64,000 bases of DNA from Marinobacter halodurans (GCF_004327985.1 NZ_SJDL01000002.1:124001-188000), one strand, 5' to 3'; positions 17,538 to 26,872 are shown, counted from the stretch's first letter. Notes: generated by a model from the sequence alone, not told the origin. Program-made: numbers and translations.

Positions 17538-19286
17538 TTAGCCTGCCTCGCTGAAGTTGGTCTGGTGCAGTTGGGCGTAGATACCGCCCTGCCCCAACAG
17601 GTCCTCGTGGCGACCGGCTTCGACAATCTGGCCGCCATCCATCACCAGGATACGGTCGGCCTTCTCGATGGTCGACAGGCGATGGGCGATCACCAGGGTG
17701 GTGCGACCTTTCATGACCAGGTCCAGCGCGTCCTGTATGTGCCGCTCCGACTCGGTGTCCAGCGCTGAGGTGGCTTCGTCCAGGATCAGGATCGGGGCAT
17801 CCTTGAGCAGTGCCCGGGCAATCGCCAGGCGCTGTCGCTGCCCGCCAGACAGCATCACCCCGTTGTCGCCGATCAGCGTATCCATGCCTTTCGGCATGCG
17901 GTCGATGAATTCCAGGGCATGGGCCTTGGCCGCCGCTTCGCGGATTTCCTCGCGGGAATACTCGCGCAGGGCGCCATAGGCGATATTGGCTGCAATGGTG
18001 TCGTTGAAGAGCACCACGTTCTGCGTGACCAGGGCGATCTGTCGGCGCAGGGCCGCCAGCGTGTATTCCGGCAGGGCCACCCCGTCAATCAGCACCTCGC
18101 CGTCGGTGTAGTCGTAGAAACGGGGCAACAGGCTGACCAGCGTGGATTTGCCGCTGCCCGAGCGGCCAACCAGCGCCACACTCTGGCCCTGCGGGATCTC
18201 CAGGTCGATACCCTTGAGGACATCGTCCAGTTGATCACGGTAATGGAAACGCACCTGTCTGAAGCTGATGTTGCCCTTTACCCGTTCCGGGGCAAACGTC
18301 CCCGAGTCCTCTTCCGGCGCCTCATCGATGGTCTCGAAGACATCGTGCGCCGCGGCAACGCCCTTCTGGATCTTGGCATGCACGGAGGTCACCTGACGGA
18401 TCGGCTTCGCCATGGTGGTCGCCGCCGTAATAAAGGCCACCAACTGTCCGGTGGTCATCCCGCCACGGATTTCCGGCGCCAGCATCACCCACACCAGGGC
18501 GGCAATGGACAACGCCACCAGGATCTGGATGACCGGTACGCTGATCGCCTGGGTGGAAGCCATCTTCAGGCTCTGGGTCAGGTTACGGCCGCTGACCTCA
18601 TGGAAGCGGTCCCGCTCGTATTGCTCACCACCGAAGATCCGCACCACGCGGTAACCGCTGATCGTCTCCGAGGACACATGGGTGATATCGCCCATGGAGC
18701 CCTGGATGCGCCGGCTGAGCTTGCGAAAGCGCTTGCTGGCGTAGCTGACGACAAACCCGATCACCGGCCCCAAGGCCAGGAAGATCAGCGTCAGCTTCCA
18801 GTTCGTGTACAGCATGAAGCCCATCAGGCCGACGATCGTGAGCCCTTCACGCAGCGTGATGGTCACCGCATTGGTGGTGGCGTCGGCAACCTGTTCGACA
18901 TTGAAGGTGAGCTTCGATACCAGATGGCCACTGGAGTGGTCGTCATAGAAACGGGAAGGCAAACGCAGCAGGCGGTCAAACACCTGGTTTCTCAGGGCAT
19001 TGACCACGTGACGTCCGACATAGTTGATGAAGTACTGCCCCAGGAAGGTACCCAGCCCCCGCATGGCGAACACGCCAACGATCATTCCGGTCAGCATCAG
19101 CCGGTTCTGGTCGGTGGGGTTTTCGATCGCCTTGATGACGTATTCCATCGCCGCGGCCATGCCCGTCGAGGCAGCGGCGTAGATGATATTGCCCACCACA
19201 GCGAGCAGGAACGCCAGCCAGAAAGGCCTGACGTAAGACAGCAGACGCCTGTAGGTCTGCCAGTTGGTCGCGGACTCCGCACTCAT
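17538..19286 (-). CDS. msbA: Lipid A export ATP-binding/permease MsbA
   Basis: This 582-residue ABC half-transporter flips lipid A-core across the inner membrane. Six membrane segments fill about residues 20-310. The nucleotide-binding domain follows with GRSGSGKST (Walker A), LSGGQRQR (signature) and ILILDEATSALD (Walker B and D-loop). Length equals E. coli MsbA. It lies 66 bases after exbD and 5 before lpxK. A related MsbA-like exporter is possible in principle, but the lpxK link makes MsbA nearly certain. Confidence 0.95.
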   Translation of the reverse strand: MSAESATNWQTYRRLLSYVRPFWLAFLLAVVGNIIYAAASTGMAAAMEYVIKAIENPTDQNRLMLTGMIVGVFAMRGLGTFLGQYFINYVGRHVVNALRNQVFDRLLRLPSRFYDDHSSGHLVSKLTFNVEQVADATTNAVTITLREGLTIVGLMGFMLYTNWKLTLIFLALGPVIGFVVSYASKRFRKLSRRIQGSMGDITHVSSETISGYRVVRIFGGEQYERDRFHEVSGRNLTQSLKMASTQAISVPVIQILVALSIAALVWVMLAPEIRGGMTTGQLVAFITAATTMAKPIRQVTSVHAKIQKGVAAAHDVFETIDEAPEEDSGTFAPERVKGNISFRQVRFHYRDQLDDVLKGIDLEIPQGQSVALVGRSGSGKSTLVSLLPRFYDYTDGEVLIDGVALPEYTLAALRRQIALVTQNVVLFNDTIAANIAYGALREYSREEIREAAAKAHALEFIDRMPKGMDTLIGDNGVMLSGGQRQRLAIARALLKDAPILILDEATSALDTESERHIQDALDLVMKGRTTLVIAHRLSTIEKADRILVMDGGQIVEAGRHEDLLGQGGIYAQLHQTNFSEAG

Positions 19287-19352
19287 AATTCCGTTCCGGT
19301 CGATGATCGGTCGGTTACTGCGCCTGCCCCGAAGCCACCGGGGCAGGTTCGG

Positions 19353-19775
19353 TCAGTCACCCTCGGATTCGCGCTGGGTGGTGATACTGAGTTTGACGAA
19401 ACCCAGCCGGCCGGCAACATCCATCGCCCGCACCACATACTCATGCGGTGTCTGTGCGTCCGCGGTAATGATATACGGCAGTTGGGTATTGCCACCGGAC
19501 ACATCCTGCACGGCTTTCTGCAGCGTCGCCCGCTGATTGTTGACCAGCGGCCGGTCGTTGACCGAGTACTGGCCTTCCGCCGTAATCACCACATCCACCT
19601 GCTTCGCCTGCGCTTCGGACACATCGCCTTTCGCTTCGGGCAAATCCACCTTGAGGTGACTTTCCCGAGTGAAGGTGGTCGAGACCATGAAGAAAATCAA
19701 CAGCAGGAAAACCACATCGATCAGCGGGGTAAGATCGACGCTGACTTCCTGACTTCTCTGGCGCTTGAACTTCAC
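19353..19775 (-). CDS. ExbD/TolR family proton-channel accessory protein
   Basis: This 140-residue protein has a short cytoplasmic N-terminus, one membrane helix (DVVFLLLIFFMVSTTF, about residues 20-36) with an aspartate at its start that is the conserved proton-path residue, and a periplasmic domain of about 100 residues. It pairs with the ExbB-like protein encoded 5 bases upstream to make a proton-motive-force-driven motor. No tonB or receptor gene is nearby, and this position between comEC and msbA is conserved in Pseudomonas, so its energised target is unclear. Assigning it as ExbD rather than TolR rests on the absence of tol genes. Confidence 0.85.
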   Translation of the reverse strand: MKFKRQRSQEVSVDLTPLIDVVFLLLIFFMVSTTFTRESHLKVDLPEAKGDVSEAQAKQVDVVITAEGQYSVNDRPLVNNQRATLQKAVQDVSGGNTQLPYIITADAQTPHEYVVRAMDVAGRLGFVKLSITTQRESEGD

Positions 19776-19780
19776 GGCGC

Positions 19781-20413
19781 TCAGGCTCCCTCTGCGTCTA
19801 CATCGATTTCACGATCGCCGTGAACCACTTCGACCAGCTTGATGGCTTCCTGCTCCATGCTGACAACGAGCTCGTCAACGCGCCGGATGAAATAGCGATG
19901 GCAGATCAGCGCCGGGATAGCGACGCTGAGGCCCGCCGCTGTCGTCATCAGGGCTTCGGAAATACCACCGGCCAGGTTGCCCGCATTGCCGACGCCGGCC
20001 AGCTGAATCTCGGCGAATACCTTGATCATACCGATGACGGTACCGAGCAGGCCCAGCAGCGGAGTAATGGTGGCCACGGTACCCAGCGGATTGAGGAAAC
20101 GTTCAAGTTCATGGATGACCTGACTGGCCTCCTGCTCGATGCTCTCCTTCATGATCTCCCGGCCATGCTTGGCGTTCATCAGCCCCCCGGCCAGGACACG
20201 ACCCAACGGCGAGGAAGACTGCAGAGCCTTGATCTTGCGGGCATTCAGGTCCTTTTTCTTGATCCAGCGCCACAGCTCGTTGATCGTGCTTTCCGGCGCC
20301 ACGCGGGACACCCGCAGTGACCAGAAACGTTCGAGGATGATAGCCAGGGCGAGGATCGAACACGCAATGATCGGCACCATGATGATGCCACCCGCCTTTA
20401 GAAGCTCTAACAC
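19781..20413 (-). CDS. MotA/TolQ/ExbB family proton channel
   Basis: This 210-residue protein has three membrane segments, near residues 10-30, 110-135 and 150-175. It carries the family motif NPLGTVATITPLLGLLGTVIGMI and GGISEALMTTAAGLSVAIPA. The GTG at 20413 has AGGGAGA upstream; a longer frame to 20500 lacks a ribosome site. An extended -10 element (TGCTAAAGT, 20456-20448 on the minus strand) suggests its own promoter. It forms a stator-like complex with the ExbD-like protein. Confidence 0.85.
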   Translation of the reverse strand: MLELLKAGGIIMVPIIACSILALAIILERFWSLRVSRVAPESTINELWRWIKKKDLNARKIKALQSSSPLGRVLAGGLMNAKHGREIMKESIEQEASQVIHELERFLNPLGTVATITPLLGLLGTVIGMIKVFAEIQLAGVGNAGNLAGGISEALMTTAAGLSVAIPALICHRYFIRRVDELVVSMEQEAIKLVEVVHGDREIDVDAEGA

Positions 20414-20496
20414 GCTTTGTCTCCCTGATAATGAACAGCCGCGCGCTACTTTAGCACAGCCGGCCCTGCTCGCCACACCCTGAAACCGGCTCCAGG

Positions 20497-22842
20497 TCAC
20501 TGATCCGGCGGCGATTCAATCCAGAACGGGGCGTCGGCCCGCTCGACATGGAGACTGGGCGCGTCATTTTCCAAACGTACGTGCACCGCCCCGGACGTCG
20601 CAGTATTGACGGTCCGGGCGCCGACGGCGCGATAGCGTCGACGGACCTCCGGTGCCGGATGGCCGTAGGGATGACGGTAGCCGGCCGAGAAGACGACAAG
20701 CTCGGGGGCCAGTTGTCGCACCCAGTCCGGGCTGGACGATGTTCTACTGCCATGGTGTGGCGCCACCACGATGCGACGCAGACCAGATAGGGGCGGATGC
20801 GAACGCAACCACCGATGCTCCTGTTCTTCGGTAATGTCGCCGGGCAGAATGATGGCGTAGCCATTGCGACGAATTCGCAGCACGCAGGATGCGGCATTAC
20901 CCGGCCCGGCCCCGGCATCCTGCCAGACATCGATCCACGACGCCCCGAGCCAGCCACCTTTACGGCAGGGAGAGAACGTGCCCCGCGCACCGGGTCCGGC
21001 ACGCTGTTCCACCCTCCGGGGCTCGCCGCTGCCTTGCCGCTCAACCGGGATATGAGCGAGCAACTCGTCCAGCCCGCTGGCGTGATCGGCATCGCCATGG
21101 CTGATCATGAGCCAGTTCAGGTCGCGGATACCGGTGGACCGGAACCCCGGCAGCAGAGCCTCCTTGACCGCCGTGTAGCCGGCCGGCGAACCTGGTCCGG
21201 TGTCGTACTGCAACACTTTATTGCCATCACGATAGGTCACCGCCAACCCCTGACCGACGTCCCAGATCCAGAGTTCCGGAACCGTTACCGCATCGTTCGC
21301 TGCCCTGCCCGGTCCGGCAAAAGCCGTCACCTGGCCACACAGCAGCCCGGCCGCCGCCAGCAACAGACCTGCCCGCGTCCACCAGCGAACCGGGAACAGC
21401 ATCACCAGCACCATGCCACCCACCAGTCCGGCCAATGAAGCCGGCAGCGCCAGCCCTTCCGGCGACCGGTCCGCGATAAAACCCAGCCCGGTCATGAAAC
21501 CGCCCAGTCCCCAATCCAGCAACCGATCCACCACCGGCTGGCTCCCCGGAACCAGCAGACCCAACGGCACCAGGAGGAACATGCCAGGGAGTAGCAGGAA
21601 CGACATCAGCGGAATCGCCACCAGGTTGACCAGCCATCCGGTCACCGAGAAAGGCAGCCCCAGCACCATCAGGATCGGCAGCAGTCCGGCCATCACGCCC
21701 AACTGGGCAAGCAGCAATGTACCGATCCGCCCGGGCGGCCTGAGCCGCGTCGAGAAGATCAGGATCAAACCGGCGACGGCCCCGAACGACAGCCAGAAGC
21801 CGCCATCCAGGGGCGCGAACGGATCCAGCAGCAGGACCAGGGCCAGTGCCGCCAGCCAGGCCGTCCAGTAACCGGACTGCCGACCCCGCATGTAGACCAG
21901 CCCACTGACAGCCACCATCACCAGCGCCCTCTGGGTGGGCACGGTGAACCCGGCCAGCAACGCATATACCGCGCAGGCGCCCAGGCTCGCGCCAAACACC
22001 AGGCGCCGTCGCCAGCGTGCGCCCGGGCCACCCGGCCACCGCCTCAGCAATCCACCAACAAGGCCTCCGACAAACACACCGACCAACCCGATGTGCAGAC
22101 CGGAGATGGCAATCAGGTGGGACGTACCGGTCTTGCGGAAGACCGTCCAGTCGTCCGCGCTCAACAGTCGGCGCTCCCCCATCAGCAACGCCTCGATCAA
22201 CGGATAGCTGTCCAGCCTGCCAAAGGCGCCGGCCAGGATCCCCGCCACCTGCTCGCGCCAGGCATGATAGTGACATCCCAAGCCACAGGGCACCCGCTGG
22301 GGGGACCAGTCCCGAACACTTCCTGTCGCATCAAAGCCGTGCCGGAACAACCAGGTTTCGTAACGAAAGCCAGCGGGATTGACTGAGCCGTGAGGCACCT
22401 TGAGGCGCACCTTCAAACGCAACTGGCGCGGCAGGGCAAGCGATGGTTCGGCGCCATACAAAGCCAATCGCAAACGACGGGCGGCTATGGGGTGGCCGGG
22501 CACGGCCTCCGGCCAGCGCGTCACACAGAAATCGAACCGCAGGCTGTGATACGCGCCGGGAGCCACCAGACTGCAGCGATATCCTTCAACGAGGTGGGTC
22601 CCTGGCTCGAGGGCGTGAGGCAGGCGGGTGGCAAGACGATCACTGGACATCCAGGCCGCCCAGGTCAATCCTGTTGACAGCCCGAAGAGGAGAACGCCGG
22701 CGCGCCGAAGCAACACCGATCGACGCCGGGCGAGAAAAAAGCCCATGATCAGGGCAATTACGGGTATGGGCCACGGTGGTATTTCGCCGACGCAATACAG
22801 TAAGATTACGCCGCCCGCGAATGCAGCGATCCCTGCTCGCAC
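20497..22842 (-). CDS. comEC: ComEC/Rec2 DNA-uptake channel
   Basis: This 781-residue inner-membrane protein should carry single-stranded DNA into the cytoplasm during natural transformation. Residues 1-80 are hydrophobic with an extracytoplasmic OB-like domain after them. The Competence domain with about eight membrane segments lies near residues 220-480. A metallo-beta-lactamase-like nuclease domain at the C-terminus has HGDADHASG. I chose GTG 22842 for its GGGAG site six to seven bases upstream; a TTG start at 22875 would add 11 residues. Whether the strain is competent depends on other genes. It is followed by exbB on the same strand after 83 bases. Confidence 0.88.
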   Translation of the reverse strand: MRAGIAAFAGGVILLYCVGEIPPWPIPVIALIMGFFLARRRSVLLRRAGVLLFGLSTGLTWAAWMSSDRLATRLPHALEPGTHLVEGYRCSLVAPGAYHSLRFDFCVTRWPEAVPGHPIAARRLRLALYGAEPSLALPRQLRLKVRLKVPHGSVNPAGFRYETWLFRHGFDATGSVRDWSPQRVPCGLGCHYHAWREQVAGILAGAFGRLDSYPLIEALLMGERRLLSADDWTVFRKTGTSHLIAISGLHIGLVGVFVGGLVGGLLRRWPGGPGARWRRRLVFGASLGACAVYALLAGFTVPTQRALVMVAVSGLVYMRGRQSGYWTAWLAALALVLLLDPFAPLDGGFWLSFGAVAGLILIFSTRLRPPGRIGTLLLAQLGVMAGLLPILMVLGLPFSVTGWLVNLVAIPLMSFLLLPGMFLLVPLGLLVPGSQPVVDRLLDWGLGGFMTGLGFIADRSPEGLALPASLAGLVGGMVLVMLFPVRWWTRAGLLLAAAGLLCGQVTAFAGPGRAANDAVTVPELWIWDVGQGLAVTYRDGNKVLQYDTGPGSPAGYTAVKEALLPGFRSTGIRDLNWLMISHGDADHASGLDELLAHIPVERQGSGEPRRVEQRAGPGARGTFSPCRKGGWLGASWIDVWQDAGAGPGNAASCVLRIRRNGYAIILPGDITEEQEHRWLRSHPPLSGLRRIVVAPHHGSRTSSSPDWVRQLAPELVVFSAGYRHPYGHPAPEVRRRYRAVGARTVNTATSGAVHVRLENDAPSLHVERADAPFWIESPPDQ

Positions 22843-22944
22843 AGTATAACTCCCGGGCAATCCTTGCCCCTTCAACCATAATTACGGCACAGTCGGCACT
22901 TATCGCCTTGACGCCGAACAGGACGGACAACCGACCGGAACGCT

Positions 22945-23469
22945 ATGCCCAAACGGTTCATCAAGCGTCACATGCCGACACCGGAGCGAATCAGGGAAAT
23001 GAAAGCCCTGCACTTCCTCGGCGACGTCCTGCATGAGCCCAACCTTTGGCACATTAACCGTCACGCCGTGTGCCGGGCATTCCTGATCGGCGTCTTCTTC
23101 TGCTTCATACCGATGCCGTTCCAGATGCTGGCTGCGGGTTTCTTTGCGATCTGGTTCAACGCCAACCTGCCGGTGTCCGTTGCCCTGGTCTGGATCAGCA
23201 ACCCGCTGACCATGCCGCCCATCTTCTATTTCAATTACAAGGTTGGCGCCTGGCTGCTGGGGAGACCCGTGCTGGACTTCGAGTTTCACCTGTCCTGGCA
23301 CTGGCTCAGCGAACAGCTGATCGATATCGGCGTACCACTCTATTTCGGCTCAGTCGTCGTCGGCGTGGTCGGCGCCTGCATCAGCTATCTGATCATCCAG
23401 TACCTGTGGCGCCGCAAGGTCCGCAGTGACTGGCGCAAGCGGCGGATGCTGCGACAGCAATCGGCCTGA
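22945..23469 (+). CDS. DUF2062 membrane protein
   Basis: This 174-residue protein of the DUF2062 family has three hydrophobic segments, near residues 45-70, 75-95 and 125-155, with the conserved FIPMPFQM and NPLTMPPIFYFNYKVG. It is divergent from comEC and convergent with lolD. The same neighbours occur in Pseudomonas. Function is unknown. The family often sits next to lipoprotein or envelope genes. Confidence 0.82.
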   Translation: MPKRFIKRHMPTPERIREMKALHFLGDVLHEPNLWHINRHAVCRAFLIGVFFCFIPMPFQMLAAGFFAIWFNANLPVSVALVWISNPLTMPPIFYFNYKVGAWLLGRPVLDFEFHLSWHWLSEQLIDIGVPLYFGSVVVGVVGACISYLIIQYLWRRKVRSDWRKRRMLRQQSA

Positions 23470-23533
23470 TCGATCAGGGGCGGCGGGCGCCCTGAACGAG
23501 CCGCCCACCGCCGTAGACCCGACTCCCAGGCGA

Positions 23534-24253
23534 TCAACGATCCTCGAAGAGCTGGCCTTCCTCCAGGTGCAGCACCCGCCCCAGTCGGCGCGCCATTCCC
23601 ATGTCATGGGTCACCACGACAAAGGCGGTACCCAGCTCGTCGCGCAGCGATTCAATCAACCCCTGCACCTCACGACCGGTATGTTCATCGAGATTGCCGG
23701 TGGGTTCATCCATCAGCACGCACTCCGGTTCGTTGACCAGGGCGCGGGCGATGGCCACCCGCTGGCGCTCGCCGCCGGACAGTTCCCCCGGCTTATGATT
23801 CAGGCGTTTACCCAGGCGGACCTTGTCGAGGATCAGGCGCGACTTCTCCTTGGCCTCCGCCATGGAAAGGCCGCCCAGAGCGCCGGGCATCATTACATTT
23901 TCCAGGGCCGTGAATTCCGGCAGAAGATGATGGAACTGGTAAACGAACCCCAATTGCCGGTTGCGGAAGCGGGCACGCCCCTTCTCGTTCAGGCCGTGGA
24001 TATCCACACCGCAGATCTCGATGTGACCACCGGAGGGTTTGTCCAGCCCGCCGAGCAGATTGAGCAGGGTGGTCTTGCCAGCGCCGCTGCTGCCCACGAT
24101 CGCCACGGTTTCCCCGGCACCGACAGCCAGGGAGATATCGGAGAAAATGGTAAGCTCGACCGGCCCCTGCTTATAGATCCGGGTCAGGGCACGACAGTCG
24201 ATCACCAGCGGTCGATCCTCCGCACGTTGAATATTCTCAGCTACTTCACTCAT
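23534..24253 (-). CDS. lolD: Lipoprotein-releasing system ATPase
   Basis: This 239-residue ATPase powers extraction of outer-membrane lipoproteins from the inner membrane. It has GSSGAGKTT (Walker A), LSGGERQRVAIARAL (signature), VLMDEPTGNLDEHTG (Walker B/D-loop). I start it at ATG 24253 because it overlaps the end of the membrane subunit by 8 bases (ATGAGTGA), a typical coupled junction; the frame is open 12 codons more. The LolD-specific LxGxLDxP-type GGLDKPSGG follows Walker A. Only one partner membrane gene is present. Confidence 0.93.
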   Translation of the reverse strand: MSEVAENIQRAEDRPLVIDCRALTRIYKQGPVELTIFSDISLAVGAGETVAIVGSSGAGKTTLLNLLGGLDKPSGGHIEICGVDIHGLNEKGRARFRNRQLGFVYQFHHLLPEFTALENVMMPGALGGLSMAEAKEKSRLILDKVRLGKRLNHKPGELSGGERQRVAIARALVNEPECVLMDEPTGNLDEHTGREVQGLIESLRDELGTAFVVVTHDMGMARRLGRVLHLEEGQLFEDR

Positions 24254-25487
24254 AGCGCAGGGCCTCCGCCGGATCGACACGGGATGCACGCCATGCCGGG
24301 TAGATTGTCGCCAGCAGGCTCATGGCCAGACCGGCACCACTGATGATAAACACGTCTTCCCACTGCAGCTCCGACGGCAGGTAACTGATGAAGTACACAT
24401 CCGGGCTCAGGAACTGGTGCCCGGTCACGTGCTCAAGCCAGGCAATCACGGCACTGACGTTTTCCGCGCCAAGTATCCCCAGCAGCGTCCCTACCAGAAC
24501 ACCGATCACGCCGATGATGGCACCCTGCACGATAAAGATCCGCATGATCCGCCCGGGCGTCGCGCCCATGGTGCGCAGGATGGCGATGTCGGCCGTCTTG
24601 TCGGTGACCACCATCACCAGCGTGGACACCACGTTGAAGGCGGCCACCGCTACGATGAACATCAGCAGCAGGCCGATCATGGTCTTTTCCATGCGGATGG
24701 CCTGGAACAGGTTGCCGTGGGTCCGCGTCCAGTCGGACACGTAGTAACGGCCGCCGAGGCTGCGGGCCACCCGCTCCGCAACGCTGGGTGCCTTGAACAG
24801 GTCTTTCACCAGCAGCCGGACACCCTGAGCCTTGCCATTGGTGCGCATCAGCTTGGCGGCGTCGTCCATGTGGATCAGGGTGTAGTTGGCGTCCAGCTCG
24901 GCGCCCACCTTGAAGATGCCCTTGACGGTAAAACGCTTGAGTCGCGGCAACACACCCGCCGGCGTAATGGAGGCCTCCGGCATGACCACAGTCACCTTGT
25001 CGCCGACCTGGACCCTCAGGCTGGCCGCCAGCAACCGGCCGATAATGATGCCGAATTCGCCGGACTTGAGATCATCCAGCGAGCCCTGAACCATATGCTT
25101 GTCGATGATGGACACCTCCCGCTCCTGGTCCGGCAGGATGCCGTTGAGCAGGATGCCGTGGACATTGCCCCGCCCGGTCATCATGCCCTGCCCCTGGATG
25201 TAGGGTGCGGCGGCAATCACCTCCGGATCCTGTGTCGCCAGGCGATCGATGCGCTGCCAGTCATCGATGGTGTTCTGCCCCTGGATAGTGGCGTGCGGCA
25301 CCATACCCAGGATGCGGGTCTGCAACTCCCGGTCGAAACCGTTCATGACGGACAGCACGATGATGAGCAGCGCCACGCCCAGCATCAGGCCCAGCATCGA
25401 CATCAACGAAATAAAGGAAATAAAGTGGTTGCGACGTTTGGCCGCGGTGTACCGCATGCCAATCGAGAAAGATAAGGGTTTGAACAT
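24246..25487 (-). CDS. Lipoprotein-releasing system membrane subunit (LolC/LolE/LolF-type)
   Basis: This 413-residue permease has one membrane segment near residues 24-48, a large periplasmic domain (about 49-270), then three membrane segments at about 270-300, 315-350 and 375-400, the LolC/LolE layout. VMPEASITPAGVLPRLKRF in the periplasmic part is typical of the family. In Pseudomonas two such genes flank lolD; here there is only one. Some gammaproteobacteria use a single hybrid subunit, LolF, as a homodimer. This gene could be that, or its partner may lie elsewhere. It is the first gene of the operon with lolD. Confidence 0.87.
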   Translation of the reverse strand: MFKPLSFSIGMRYTAAKRRNHFISFISLMSMLGLMLGVALLIIVLSVMNGFDRELQTRILGMVPHATIQGQNTIDDWQRIDRLATQDPEVIAAAPYIQGQGMMTGRGNVHGILLNGILPDQEREVSIIDKHMVQGSLDDLKSGEFGIIIGRLLAASLRVQVGDKVTVVMPEASITPAGVLPRLKRFTVKGIFKVGAELDANYTLIHMDDAAKLMRTNGKAQGVRLLVKDLFKAPSVAERVARSLGGRYYVSDWTRTHGNLFQAIRMEKTMIGLLLMFIVAVAAFNVVSTLVMVVTDKTADIAILRTMGATPGRIMRIFIVQGAIIGVIGVLVGTLLGILGAENVSAVIAWLEHVTGHQFLSPDVYFISYLPSELQWEDVFIISGAGLAMSLLATIYPAWRASRVDPAEALRYE

Positions 25488-25692
25488 GTAGAGGGCCTAC
25501 CACTTCCCTGGAGTCTGTGTCGACGCTCGCCACATGGGGCGCGCCGAGCTGTTAAACTTGAAGGGCACCGGGCGATCTCGCCGGCACCCTTCCCGTTGTT
25601 CGATGGTGTCGCAGCAAGTGATGCAGGAATGCTGGAAAAGGCGCAGACTCAAAACAACACCAGCCTGTTCAAGGCACTCAGCGAGGTTAGCT
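25488..25692. promoter_or_regulatory. Divergent region between lol operon and PilZ gene
   Basis: These 205 bases must hold the leftward lol promoter and the rightward PilZ promoter. A 31-codon open frame (25629-25724) overlaps the PilZ start in another frame and could be a leader peptide or chance. No named operator is recognised. Confidence 0.35.
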
Positions 25693-26265
25693 ATGGTTCC
25701 ACCTCTCGACGAGGACCGGCGTGACTACTTCAGGATCCACGATCATGTCGGTCTCGAGATAAAGCGCCTGGATTCCGGGACCGACGGGGACCCGGGCCAC
25801 CCTTTCGGCGACGACATCCTGGAGCCGCTGCACGAAGAGCTGCGCCGAATCGACGTGGACATCCGCAACCAGCTCGCCGGACTTGCCGAAAAGGACCGCC
25901 TGTTGGCCAACCTGATGAAATCCTTTAATTCCAAGGTCGACACGTTGGCGCGCATTATGGCCTTTGAGCAAAATCCGTTGCAACCGGAGCGATGGACCAA
26001 GGTAACGCTCAGCGAAGGCGGCATCGCCTTCCCCGCCCCGGATCCCACCCTGCACGAGGGGGACCGGCTGGCTGTCCGCCTCACCCTGCCGCCGGAACTG
26101 TTCATGCCCCGCGGCACGGCCACCATCGTTTCAATCAGTGAAGACGATGACGGGGAACGCTGGCTCCACGCCGAATTCACCAGGCTGGACGATGCCGACC
26201 GCCAGATGATCGCCCGTCATGTCATGCGCTGGCAGATCCGTCAACGCCAGCGGGACCAGGCCTGA
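25693..26265 (+). CDS. PilZ-domain protein with helical insert
   Basis: This 190-residue protein has an RxxxR motif (DRRDYFR, residues 8-14) and, only after about 75 residues of charged helical sequence, the PilZ barrel with TLSEGG in place of D/NxSxxG. The expected Asp or Asn is Thr, so c-di-GMP affinity may be weak or lost. The helical insert recalls the tetramer-forming PilZ group known in Xanthomonas. A PilZ gene sits at the same place beside lol genes in Pseudomonas. Start ATG is preceded by GCGAGG. Its role is unknown. Confidence 0.72.
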   Translation: MVPPLDEDRRDYFRIHDHVGLEIKRLDSGTDGDPGHPFGDDILEPLHEELRRIDVDIRNQLAGLAEKDRLLANLMKSFNSKVDTLARIMAFEQNPLQPERWTKVTLSEGGIAFPAPDPTLHEGDRLAVRLTLPPELFMPRGTATIVSISEDDDGERWLHAEFTRLDDADRQMIARHVMRWQIRQRQRDQA

Positions 26266-26444
26266 GCCGCCGACCATCACCGCTCATCGTCATGGTTATC
26301 CAACCGGGCACCAAAAAGTTTCTCTGGACCATAACCTGTAGTACTGTTGGACTGATAATAAATTTACGTAATTCAGGGAACTGCCGGCCAAGCCCGGACT
26401 GTCAATGAGGAACGACACGCCCCTTATCAGCGGTAGCATTACCC

Positions 26445-26487
26445 CTCAGGACAGGACGAATGCCCCCTGGTTCCCGGGCGTCCTGAG
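26445..26487. repeat. REP-like inverted repeat
   Basis: CTCAGGAC (26445-26452) and GTCCTGAG (26480-26487) form an 8-bp stem around a GC-rich 27-base loop that itself contains GGTTCCCGGGC. The right arm continues as GCGTGGCGAAGG. CTCAGGAC/GTCCTGAGC...GAAGG resembles the core of dispersed REP elements common in proteobacteria. Only one copy is seen in this window. Confidence 0.4.
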
Positions 26488-26536
26488 CGTGGCGAAGGGC
26501 CGCCTTCCATGCAGTAACCATAAGGTAATCCGATCG

Positions 26537-26872
26537 ATGAACACCGTTACTTCCAGCACTTCCTGGCGCCATCTGGCCAGTCGGACAGTACTTGGCCTGA
26601 TCTTGGGTGGTCTGCTGATGACAGCGCCCCTGGTCACAAGCGCCGACGAACTCAAGACCCCGGTGATGCAACAGGGTACCGAGCGCGGAACGGTTGACAT
26701 GCCCAGGCATGGCCAGCTCCAGGACCAGGTCCGTCAGCACTACGGACAGCCCCAGGCCATCAAGGGACCGGTTGGCGATCCACCCATTACCCAGTGGATC
26801 TACGACGACTTCACCGTCTACTTCGAATACGACCACGTCATCCATTCGGTCAGGAAACCGGCGTCGAAATAG
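26537..26872 (+). CDS. Small periplasmic protein, function unknown
   Basis: This 111-residue protein has a signal peptide (residues 1-36, cleavage after TSA) and a mature domain of about 75 residues ending GDPPITQWIYDDFTVYFEYD. The pattern of a short helix (QLQDQVRQHYGQP), a G-P link and two strands resembles BamE/SmpA-like small domains, though no lipobox is present. The ATG has AAGGT ten bases upstream; a frame to 26405 is open but runs through the REP-like repeat. It is a conserved hypothetical in this group, as far as I can tell. Confidence 0.6.
   Translation: MNTVTSSTSWRHLASRTVLGLILGGLLMTAPLVTSADELKTPVMQQGTERGTVDMPRHGQLQDQVRQHYGQPQAIKGPVGDPPITQWIYDDFTVYFEYDHVIHSVRKPASK

Noticed and set aside
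17919-19823. 634-codon open frame antisense to msbA and exbD
   Set aside because: It mirrors msbA and exbD, has histidine/glutamine-rich composition typical of antisense GC-rich DNA, and no ribosome site.
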